This document shows, piece after piece, positions 1-5,869 of a stretch of 19,777 nt of DNA; the first letter of the stretch is position 1; every line of letters starts with the position of its first letter. The position numbers and the translations under genes were made by a program. The stretch comes from an uncultured Bdellovibrionales bacterium (GTDB lineage Bacteria > Bdellovibrionota > FAC87 > UBA2466): NCBI GenBank assembly GCA_937903155.1, contig CALCZU010000007.1, forward strand, positions 1-19,777. The letters are read 5' to 3'. The notes under the pieces were generated by a model that saw nothing but the letters and a program-made list of their open reading frames with translations, was not told the origin of the DNA and ran no database searches.

Positions 1-611
1 GGGTGCAGGGTAGATTCTTTTTTGTCTTTTTTCTTTTGGATTCTTTCCGCTTTTTCGAGCTTGTCTTTGCGTTTTAAGTAGAAGTCGGTCATGGAGTTCA
101 GCATCTCTTCCATGCTTGTGTGATGAGAGATCTCAAAGGCTCTTTTTAGTTTTTGTTCCAATTCGATGGAGATAGAGATCCTCAGTTCGCTTCTTGTGGG
201 AGTGAGGACCTTGATTCTTTCTTTGGGGATGGGCTTTGGGTTTTCCTGTCTAATTTCTCTTTCGATTTCTCGGTGTGTGGAGGTTAAAGCTTTCGGTATC
301 CAGGTATCTTGATTCTCTGGAGTAATGACCGAAGTAATTCGCGAGGCTTTTCCTACGGAGAGTTCTCCTGCGAGAATAGCTGCTTTGAGTTCTGGGATTT
401 TAGCGGATGTGCGAGTGACTTGGATGAAGCGATAGGTTTCGGATTCTGTGAGTCCTAGAGTCTCCACGCAATATCTCCACAGGCTTGGCTTACCAAAAGC
501 GAGGTAGGTTTTATCTTTATCGATTTCTTCGAGGACTAGAATCATTTCTTTTTCGGAGGTTCTGCAATTTTTTACACAGAAGAGAGCTTTGTGGTGGAGG
601 ACGAGGTTCAT
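1..611 (-). CDS. HNH-endonuclease-family-like protein, N-terminal part (cut by window start)
   Basis: The reading frame is open from an ATG at 611 to the window edge, giving 203 residues without a stop. A good ribosome binding site (AGGAG, 618-622) lies about 7 nt before the ATG. The N-terminal half is helical and contains segments such as GKPSLWRYCVETLGLTESE and LKAAILAGELSVGKASRI. This layout (a 'YAVKELGYSE..'-like stretch followed by 'G.LSL..as.i') is typical of multi-copy HNH-endonuclease-domain proteins that I recall from Bdellovibrio-type genomes. A lysine-rich linker follows, near residues 180-203. The HNH motif itself, if present, lies outside the window, so nuclease function is inferred from the N-terminal half only. 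An inverted repeat pair flanks its promoter (625-680), suggesting dedicated control. Confidence 0.6.
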   Translation of the reverse strand, partial: MNLVLHHKALFCVKNCRTSEKEMILVLEEIDKDKTYLAFGKPSLWRYCVETLGLTESETYRFIQVTRTSAKIPELKAAILAGELSVGKASRITSVITPENQDTWIPKALTSTHREIEREIRQENPKPIPKERIKVLTPTRSELRISISIELEQKLKRAFEISHHTSMEEMLNSMTDFYLKRKDKLEKAERIQKKKDKKESTLH

Positions 612-624
612 TTTTGTACTCCTT

Positions 625-680
625 TATCGTCGATAACCGTATCAAAATCACACCCTCAGTCAATCGTTTTATCGACGATA
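625..680 (-). promoter_or_regulatory. Promoter with flanking inverted operator-like repeats upstream of the HNH-like gene
   Basis: TATCGTCGATAA (625-636) and its exact reverse complement TTATCGACGATA (669-680) form a 12-bp inverted repeat separated by 32 nt. Between them, read on the minus strand, are a plausible -35 (TTGACT, 663-658) and a weak -10 (TACGGT, 641-636) with a 16-nt spacer. One half-site therefore lies just upstream of the -35 and the other overlaps the -10 and leader. That is the arrangement expected of a repressor operator pair, possibly with looping. The regulator is unknown. Confidence 0.45.
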
Positions 681-763
681 GAATGAGAAAAAACGCGGAA
701 TCATTCAAGCCATTTTCGAAATAAATTTCACGACTCGCCAACCACCTTTTGCGCTGTACAAAG

Positions 764-800
764 GTTGCCGCGTCGGCTTCGCCTCCTCGCAATGACGGGG
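764..800. repeat. REP-like repeat, divergent copy
   Basis: Read on the minus strand this stretch begins CCCCGTCATTGCGAGGAG and continues with a GGCGAAGCC mini-hairpin. It shares the CCCGTC.TTGCGAGGAG..GAAGC core with the two copies flanking the transposase at 13891-13929 and 14753-14790. It differs in its second half (GCCGACGCGGCAAC instead of GCGACGAAGCAATC). It lies in the non-coding gap 612-1038. Confidence 0.6.
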
Positions 801-874
801 AGAAGTACTCTCAACAAGAAGAAGCAACACACTGCCGGTACTTTCCCTTAAAAAGAAATCATAGAACGCCCCTA

Positions 875-890
875 CTTTGCACGTGCAAAG
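875..890. promoter_or_regulatory. Perfect 16-nt palindrome CTTTGCACGTGCAAAG
   Basis: CTTTGCACGTGCAAAG is a perfect 8+8 palindrome without a spacer. It lies about 150 nt upstream of the gene starting at 1039, in the non-coding gap 612-1038. It could be a binding site for a dimeric regulator. No clear sigma70 promoter is visible beside it, so the function is unproven. The rest of the 891-1026 stretch shows nothing I can name. Confidence 0.4.
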
Positions 891-1038
891 CGGGCAATCC
901 AAACACGTACCCATTTCCGTCACCGTCCCGAAACTCTAGACACAAAACTTCTGTCCACCCGCAGTCTACAATGCCTAGCAAACATCAATCCACTGGCGGC
1001 GAACTTGCACCGTTAATGACAGCCTCGATGAGGTAACC

Positions 1039-2271
1039 GTGCGTAACAAAATGATGAAGCTAAATCTCTTAAAATTTTTCGGACTGCTTGCGCTGACCAC
1101 CGCTCCGGCAGCAAAAGCAACCGATCCAAAAGACCTACTTCCTGTCGAAAAAGATGGGTACGTTTACATTGCACAAGATGGGCTCAACCCTGTTTGGAAA
1201 ACGAACGTTGATAACAAAGAAGTTCGAACTAAATTCCATGACACGGATGAAAGAAGAGCCATCATTCACATGGCGCAACTGACCTTGCACGGTTATGACA
1301 ATGTTCTCGCCCATTGGGAACACAGAGACCAGCATTATTCTATCAATGGAGTTGAAGGCGTAGTCGAGCAAAATCGACCTCTGGGATTAAATCCGAACTA
1401 CAAAATTCGAGTGGCCGCAGGATTATGGGGATCGATTAAGCTTGAGAGCACGCTTTATTATTCGAGAACTCTTGGAGACAAATCGACGACCTACACCATC
1501 TTTGGTCATTCCGATAAACTCACACCGAAAGATTATAAAATTCAGATCTACGTTGATAAGGATAAGGACGGATTTTTCTTCAGAAGCATGAAGGTCACAA
1601 ACTCTTGGGGAAAAGTCGTCAGTTATTTCAATCCCAAGGACGCACCGCTCGATACGCTTATCCACATGGAAGGAGGTATCCCTCAATTCCGGCGGCCCTC
1701 GCTGAAGGATAGCTTACGAAACGAAGAGTTAGAAAAAAGAGAACCCATCGAAGGTTTTTTTGCCGAAAAAAATTATTTACCCAAAACGCCGACGGTCGAA
1801 GACAAGAACTACCACTTAAATTTGGATCCCGAACTGATTAAAGAAGGTGCTGTCGCCGGAGGCGAAGCCCTTCTGTGGAAGGTCTCCAATCGCATCCCGA
1901 AAATGAACACCGGAAAATTACGGACGATGAGACGTTTTGGAAAACTCTTTGTGGTCGTGGAAGAGGGCGGTCATTTACTCAATGCATACGAAGTGGTCAC
2001 CGAAGGGGGAAAACCAAAATACATCACCGTCGGGCCCGATCTTCTCGTTCAACTGAAAAGCGTTTCCTCAAAAGTCTATGATGCTTTACCGGATGCCAAA
2101 ACAACGGGCGCTCTCGTTGACCAAAGTGAAATGAAAAAATCTCTTGAAAGAGAAACCTTTCCTCACGCCAAAAAAGAAGAAGTTCCTGCCGCTCATTCTC
2201 CGAACGAAGAAGATGCTCAAACAGCGAAAAAGCGAAGAGAAGAGGCTCTCAAGAAGCTGAAAGGGGAGTAA
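1039..2271 (+). CDS. Secreted hypothetical protein, 410 aa
   Basis: I do not recognise the family. The start is GTG at 1039, chosen because GATGAGG (1028-1033) sits 5 nt upstream. ATGs at 1051 and 1054 are too far from that site. Residues 1-27 form a Sec signal peptide with a basic start, the hydrophobic run LLKFFGLLALTTAPAA, and AKA before the cleavage point, so the protein is exported to the periplasm or envelope. The mature part looks beta-rich up to about residue 230 (for example LWGSIKLESTLYYSRTLG and YKIQIYVDKDKDGFFF). A glycine-containing segment follows near 280-340 (EGAVAGGEALLWKVSNR, GGHLLNAYEVVTEGG). The tail from about 375 is highly charged (KKRREEALKKLKGE). It stands alone, with a convergent neighbour 50 nt downstream. 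No enzymatic motif is visible. Confidence 0.8.
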   Translation: MRNKMMKLNLLKFFGLLALTTAPAAKATDPKDLLPVEKDGYVYIAQDGLNPVWKTNVDNKEVRTKFHDTDERRAIIHMAQLTLHGYDNVLAHWEHRDQHYSINGVEGVVEQNRPLGLNPNYKIRVAAGLWGSIKLESTLYYSRTLGDKSTTYTIFGHSDKLTPKDYKIQIYVDKDKDGFFFRSMKVTNSWGKVVSYFNPKDAPLDTLIHMEGGIPQFRRPSLKDSLRNEELEKREPIEGFFAEKNYLPKTPTVEDKNYHLNLDPELIKEGAVAGGEALLWKVSNRIPKMNTGKLRTMRRFGKLFVVVEEGGHLLNAYEVVTEGGKPKYITVGPDLLVQLKSVSSKVYDALPDAKTTGALVDQSEMKKSLERETFPHAKKEEVPAAHSPNEEDAQTAKKRREEALKKLKGE

Positions 2272-2321
2272 TTCAGTCCAACGCTCTTTTTTTAGGAGCC
2301 TTGCACCTCGTTACTTGAGCT

Positions 2322-2777
2322 TTAGAAAAAGAAGCGAGGAAAGTGACTAAGAGGATAGCCACGCTCGTCGATTACTTTGTGAAACACACGTCGCATCACC
2401 GGCGTCGGTGAAATGTACGCCAAATAATCGAGCCGTCGGTGTTCAATGGGCTCGTAGCCGAAGCGGTGGAGCATGAAGTTGACTTGAGCCATGGCAATAG
2501 AATTGTTTACTCCATCAAACAGCTGCGCGTTGACCATCACTTGATAGTAGTCGGCAATGCAATCCACCGCCCGTTTTCTTTCTTGCCTGGAAAGATTCTT
2601 ATGTGAATATTTGATTTCTAAGGTTTTCAACTCGTCGAGCAACTCTTTTGCTCGTGTCTCGTAAGCGGCCCGAGCAGCGGTCAGGTAACTTTCCTGCGCT
2701 CGCTCCCACGCTTGCGGGCTGGAGGGATCAGTGGGAAGCCAGCGCTGTTTCCCTTTTTCAAATAAGTCTCGGTTCAT
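2322..2777 (-). CDS. Small hypothetical protein with a degenerate Fic-like segment
   Basis: The protein is 151 aa from ATG 2777. A TTG at 2810 overlaps the upstream stop codon and would add 11 residues; neither start has a strong ribosome site. Residues 22-75 are helical and charged. Residues 75-110, ADYYQVMVNAQLFDGVNN followed by SIAMAQVNFMLHRFGYEP, line up by eye with the Fic core '..IHPF.DGNGR..RLLMN..L.R.GYPP'. The phenylalanine, one asparagine and the 'N.ML.R.GYEPI' tail are kept. The catalytic histidine position is Gln85, and GNGR is replaced by VNNS. If related to Fic, it should lack normal AMP-transfer activity. It follows the LolA-like gene directly (stop/start region overlaps), so the two are probably co-transcribed. 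Being a gene is likely; the Fic link is a visual inference only. Confidence 0.65.
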   Translation of the reverse strand: MNRDLFEKGKQRWLPTDPSSPQAWERAQESYLTAARAAYETRAKELLDELKTLEIKYSHKNLSRQERKRAVDCIADYYQVMVNAQLFDGVNNSIAMAQVNFMLHRFGYEPIEHRRLDYLAYISPTPVMRRVFHKVIDERGYPLSHFPRFFF

Positions 2778-2806
2778 GAGCGTGGCGTGTCCTAAACAAT
2801 TGCAGA

Positions 2807-3595
2807 TCAAAAGGGGTGTGGAGGTAGAAAACGCAGGGGATCAATGACCTCGTCAACTTGGGCAAGGGATAAAACGATTTCATACGCTAATTTAGCTTTT
2901 CGAAAGTGAGACAATCGAAATGGTAATAGAATAGCTTTTGCGCGCGTCCAATGTGAGAAAACTCGGTACTCCTCATCGTTGCCCTTTGCCGAAAGAAGAC
3001 CCGATTCTTTGTCAAAGCAAACAAAAATGGGGGCATGTTCTTTTATCCCCTCCAGACAAGTGCTGTCGGCGGCCCATGCAGGGGATCGTTCGGTTACTCT
3101 CAAGTTACTAATCTCATCGCGTATCCAAAGCAGGTCACGATTGGCTCTCTCTGCCGTCTCGTTCATCGACTTTTGTTTTTCTGGGGCTACTATGGCTTCA
3201 TATTTCGATCCGGTCCACTCCCAATATTTTTCACCATTTGTTCCTCGATCAATTAAAATATTGGTGTTTTTAAGCTCCTCGCGGAGGTTGTGCGGATAAA
3301 TAATATCTGTGTGATACAGAAATTTTCCCTCAGGACCTGTTTGCGTACTATTCTTGAAGAACTCGATAGTGCCCACGCGTGAGATTGTCTTAAGAGCCAA
3401 GAGAGTATCACGACCACCAATAGCCTCAGTGTGTCTCCGAATTATGCAATCAACATCATTTCCACATCGAGAAAGTAGGGCCTTACTAACTGTTAGAGCT
3501 GGAGTCACGCCACCCAATAAGAGCAGAATAATAAACCAATTGTTCGATTTGCAAACTGTGCTTTTCATACCGAAGAGATAAGAGCTTGGGCTCAT
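2807..3595 (-). CDS. LolA-fold-like exported protein (outer-membrane lipoprotein-sorting-like)
   Basis: The protein is 262 aa from ATG 3595. A GTG at 3610 and an ATG at 3568 are alternatives; the last gives the neatest signal peptide but none has a clear ribosome site. Residues 11-38 form a signal peptide with the core FIILLLLGGVTPALTV. The mature protein begins with a cysteine pair (C44, C50), then HTEAIGGRDTLLALKTISRVG (about 55-75). That opening is typical of many LolA/LolB-fold proteins annotated 'outer membrane lipoprotein-sorting protein' ('..yieAiGG.dal.alks....G'). The remainder is consistent with a half-barrel that binds acyl chains: DRGTNGEKYWEWTG, then DSTCLEGIKEHAPIFVCFD with two further cysteines. 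A true chaperone role is not shown. It appears to be the first gene of a pair with the small downstream protein. Confidence 0.7.
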   Translation of the reverse strand: MSPSSYLFGMKSTVCKSNNWFIILLLLGGVTPALTVSKALLSRCGNDVDCIIRRHTEAIGGRDTLLALKTISRVGTIEFFKNSTQTGPEGKFLYHTDIIYPHNLREELKNTNILIDRGTNGEKYWEWTGSKYEAIVAPEKQKSMNETAERANRDLLWIRDEISNLRVTERSPAWAADSTCLEGIKEHAPIFVCFDKESGLLSAKGNDEEYRVFSHWTRAKAILLPFRLSHFRKAKLAYEIVLSLAQVDEVIDPLRFLPPHPF

Positions 3596-3654
3596 GATGT
3601 CACGATGCACCCCGATGAGAAAAGGTGTAATAGGGTAAGAAAGAAAGAATTCCC

Positions 3655-3740
3655 CTTGGTACCAATCTACTATTCGGCCGAATAGGTAGGAGGTGTAAAT
3701 TGCACTACCTACTTTTTCGGCCTAGAAGTCGCTTGGTACC
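3655..3740. promoter_or_regulatory. Intergenic hairpin element bounded by CTTGGTACC direct repeats
   Basis: Identical CTTGGTACC copies lie at 3655-3663 and 3732-3740. Between them are a perfect 16-nt palindrome CTATTCGGCCGAATAG (3670-3685) and an imperfect hairpin (3675-3695 with 3703-3723, 16 of 21 paired). The inner stem 3686-3712 is followed by TTTTT on the plus strand, so it could end a plus-strand transcript. Both neighbouring genes run on the minus strand, where no U-tract follows. A regulatory or small mobile element is equally possible. Confidence 0.4.
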
Positions 3741-3770
3741 TCTGTCCTGTTGCAAATTGAAATTTTGAGT

Positions 3771-4142
3771 CTATTCGCAAGACACTTGCGCGAATGCCAT
3801 GCCAGTATGAAAAGTGCGGCGGATTGTGGCCGCCATAAGTGCAGGCCTGCGTCCTAGATTGAGGACAAAGTCGTTATTTTCCACCGTTTTATACAAATCA
3901 CCCTCTTCTTTTTCAGTTCGAACGACAATGTAAGAGGCTATTACTCTATAAGTTCCCCAGTTCTCTTGACTCACTTCGGCTTTATAGCTGGGTCCATTTT
4001 CAATTCGGTCCAGTCTAACAATGGTAGGGCCTGTAGGGTTTGTGGTACTTTCTCCCTTACATACTAGGTGTTTAATCGGCAAAGCCTGAGCCGTGTATAG
4101 AGTAAAGCTCATTCCTAAAACTAAAAGTTGCTTGATTTTCAT
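3771..4142 (-). CDS. Small secreted hypothetical protein, 123 aa
   Basis: The start ATG at 4142 has GGGGAG about 9 nt upstream. Residues 1-20 (MKIKQLLVLGMSFTLYTAQA) are a clear Sec signal peptide with cleavage expected after AQA. The mature part, about 103 residues, looks beta-rich (PTIVRLDRI, YRVIASYIVVRTE, DFVLNLGRRP). It has exactly two cysteines, one near the start (LVCKG) and one at the end (SCE), positioned to form a disulfide in the periplasm. I do not recognise a family. The gene is divergent from the 4513 gene across a gap that carries a long palindrome. Confidence 0.75.
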   Translation of the reverse strand: MKIKQLLVLGMSFTLYTAQALPIKHLVCKGESTTNPTGPTIVRLDRIENGPSYKAEVSQENWGTYRVIASYIVVRTEKEEGDLYKTVENNDFVLNLGRRPALMAATIRRTFHTGMAFAQVSCE

Positions 4143-4270
4143 TTGTGATTTCTCCCCATTAAATTTGTTTAGGGGGAAGATTTGACGGTGTCAACGTTGA
4201 TGAAATTGTAAGACGATTTCCCTTATCGGAGTCTGACAGAAAAAGGAGTTTTAACTTGTTCAAAAATGAA

Positions 4271-4350
4271 AAGGTGTCAATGATCTTCCCCCGAAAAAAT
4301 AATAGCCGCCTAACGTGTCCATTTTTTCGGGGGAAGACCAGTGACACCTT
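4271..4350. repeat. 80-nt near-perfect hairpin between divergent genes
   Basis: Arms 4271-4300 and 4321-4350 are reverse complements at 28 of 30 positions around a 20-nt loop (4301-4320). The innermost 17 nt (TCTTCCCCCGAAAAAAT) pair perfectly, and the outer AAGGTGTCA/TGACACCTT pair perfectly. It lies between the starts of divergent genes (3771 - and 4513 +), so it is not placed as their terminator. A miniature mobile element, a cruciform regulatory site or a structured RNA are all possible. Confidence 0.75.
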
Positions 4351-4409
4351 CATCTCCTCGTTTACAAGGGCCAGTCATCCATAACTTCTTACCGTGACAC
4401 CTTCACCTC
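4341..4409 (+). repeat. Direct repeat GTGACACCTTCAYCTC, two copies
   Basis: GTGACACCTTCATCTC (4341-4356) recurs as GTGACACCTTCACCTC (4394-4409), with one mismatch in 16 and a 53-nt period. The core TGACACC also occurs inverted as GGTGTCA at 4187-4193 and 4273-4279. All four are confined to the gap 4143-4512, which suggests binding sites for one regulator of the divergent pair or remnants of a repeat. No obvious sigma70 promoter stands out in this gap. Confidence 0.5.
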
Positions 4410-4512
4410 AGTGTTTTTGCACTTCAAGCAATATGCCACTACAATTCTCTTTTAATGTTCAAGTTTAAATTTAAACCATCGAACTAAATTGGGTTTTAAT
4501 ACGGGGGAAACT

Positions 4513-5253
4513 ATGCGTGTTTTGAAATTGCTCGCTTTAGTCATTTTAGTAAACTCGTCTTTTGTCCGCGCCGAAAGAACCGTGCTTACCAAAGAATGGG
4601 GAGAAGCAGAAGTTCAAAAAATCAAACAAGCTCTCAATGCTACTGACGAAGCGAGCTTAGTCAAAGGGGCACAAGCGAAGTTTGAAAAAGAGCTTGCCAC
4701 TATTAAGGAATCTATGAAAGGCACCCGCAAAAAAATGGATCTTCTTCAAGAAGATCTTGAGAAGACTGGCAACGATCAACCAGGAATACGCGCAAGACTC
4801 ATGAATTCCATAAAACTTACGAGCGAGGAGTTGGAGAGCTGGCAGGACAACTTAACTAAACTTCAAACAGCCTGGGAATCAGGAAGGTATGTGGCCCAAA
4901 TAAAGGCGCAGTTTGCAGAGGCGGGCGATGAGAAAAAAGCACGGACCGCGCTCGCTGCATCCGTTCCCCAAAGTGGAGAGTTCTATGGAATCAGTTTAGC
5001 CTTCGATAAGCTTGAAATAGCTGGGTTAAACGCTGCTCAACGATTGCTATCTATAGAGAACATGTTCAATCAAGCCACGCTAGGTGCCTATGTCCAACAA
5101 AAGATGGAACGTTTGATAGGCAGTGATGAGTTCTGTACCGCCACCAAAGAATGCCCGAATCCCAAGCGCAATCGAAAGCCCAACCTATCAAAATTATTTG
5201 AATCCGTTGGTAGAGATCAGGAGCGGCAGATTAAGGAGTCTGGCCACCAATAA
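4513..5253 (+). CDS. Secreted helical/coiled-coil hypothetical protein
   Basis: The start is ATG 4513, fixed by GGGGGAA ending 3 nt upstream. The TTG at 4489 lies before that site and is unlikely. The protein is 246 aa. Residues 1-20 (MRVLKLLALVILVNSSFVRA) are a Sec signal peptide with VRA before the cut. The mature protein is almost wholly alpha-helical and highly charged, with a probable coiled coil near residues 45-115 (for example KFEKELATIKESMKGTRKK). Two cysteines near the C-terminus (EFCTATKECPNPK) may form a disulfide. The end is basic and proline-rich. I do not recognise a family. By composition it resembles the secreted helical protein at 18827, but I see no sequence match to it. 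Confidence 0.75.
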   Translation: MRVLKLLALVILVNSSFVRAERTVLTKEWGEAEVQKIKQALNATDEASLVKGAQAKFEKELATIKESMKGTRKKMDLLQEDLEKTGNDQPGIRARLMNSIKLTSEELESWQDNLTKLQTAWESGRYVAQIKAQFAEAGDEKKARTALAASVPQSGEFYGISLAFDKLEIAGLNAAQRLLSIENMFNQATLGAYVQQKMERLIGSDEFCTATKECPNPKRNRKPNLSKLFESVGRDQERQIKESGHQ

Positions 5254-5445
5254 GCAGGTGCCACGCTACTTGAAAGGGAGCGTTTGATTGACAAGGTTTC
5301 ATTAGCGATTCGTCGATAAAAGTGAAATTAAAACGCCGAGTGAATCTTCGAAAAAAATTTTTCGGCGAAAAGCCGTAAGGGACGCGCCCACAGCGCTCGG
5401 GTTCGCTTCATAACGCGTTGTCCTGAAAAAGTTTTAAAGTCGGAA

Positions 5446-5474
5446 TTGTAGATCGTTGAAAATATTACTATAAT
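5446..5474 (+). promoter_or_regulatory. Sigma70-type promoter of ihfA
   Basis: TTGTAG (5446-5451) and a consensus TATAAT (5469-5474) are separated by 17 nt. The expected start site near 5481 leaves a leader of about 35 nt to the ATG at 5516, with the ribosome site AAGGAGAG at 5501-5508. Upstream (5349-5375) are two overlapping short hairpins, CGAAAAA/TTTTTCG and CGGC-GAAAA-GCCG, of unclear role. Nothing else is recognisable in 5254-5445. Confidence 0.6.
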
Positions 5475-5515
5475 AATAAAGACACATCAGTTTGTTCCTC
5501 AAGGAGAGCTTAAAA

Positions 5516-5860
5516 ATGACCCTGACAAAAGCCGAACTCATCGATTCCGTTTACGAGAAGGTTGGATTTTCTAAGAAAGAAGCCGCCGATCTCGTCGAAA
5601 TGGTATTTGAGAATATTAAAGAGGAGCTCTGCAAAGGAGCCGTCATTAAAATCTCAGGATTTGGAAAGTTTAGAGTTCGGGCGAAAAAAGCTCGAATGGG
5701 CCGTAACCCTCAAACAGGGCAGGCCATGGAAATTTCTGCTCGTAAAGTTTTGACCTTCACTCCCAGCCGCATCTTAAGAGACGGGATTAACGGCAAGTCG
5801 ACAGTGCTTCCGAGCGCCATTGGCGATTCCGAAGATGACGACGACGATAGCAACGACTAA
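5516..5860 (+). CDS. ihfA: Integration host factor subunit alpha (DNA-bending HU/IHF family)
   Basis: IHF binds and sharply bends specific DNA sites in the nucleoid, as a heterodimer with IhfB. This 114-aa protein starts at ATG 5516, behind AAGGAGAG; the in-frame ATG at 5492 lies upstream of that site. MTLTKAELIDSVYEKVGFSK at residues 1-20 matches the IhfA opening. SGFGKFRVR (47-55) and RMGRNPQTGQAMEISARKVL (60-79) are the family signature, including Pro65, the residue that intercalates at the kink. FTPSRILRDGIN ends the normal fold. The last dozen residues (GDSEDDDDDSND) form an acidic tail not usual for IhfA. It has its own promoter and is followed after 9 nt by the barrel gene, so the two are likely co-transcribed. 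Confidence 0.88.
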   Translation: MTLTKAELIDSVYEKVGFSKKEAADLVEMVFENIKEELCKGAVIKISGFGKFRVRAKKARMGRNPQTGQAMEISARKVLTFTPSRILRDGINGKSTVLPSAIGDSEDDDDDSND

Positions 5861-5869
5861 GCTGTCGGA

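Noticed and set aside
749..1036. 95-codon plus-strand open frame in the gap before the 1039 gene
   Set aside because: It runs through the REP-like repeat, has no ribosome site, and its product shows no family or signal features.
4159..4353. 64-codon minus-strand open frame
   Set aside because: It is read through both arms of the 80-nt hairpin; repetitive structure explains the open frame.
4271..4409. CRISPR-like repeats
   Set aside because: There are only two 16-nt direct copies plus inverted ones, with no regular spacer series and no cas genes.
5349..5375. Rho-independent terminator after the 4513 gene
   Set aside because: The hairpins are A/T-rich or only 4 bp, and no U-tract follows on the plus strand.
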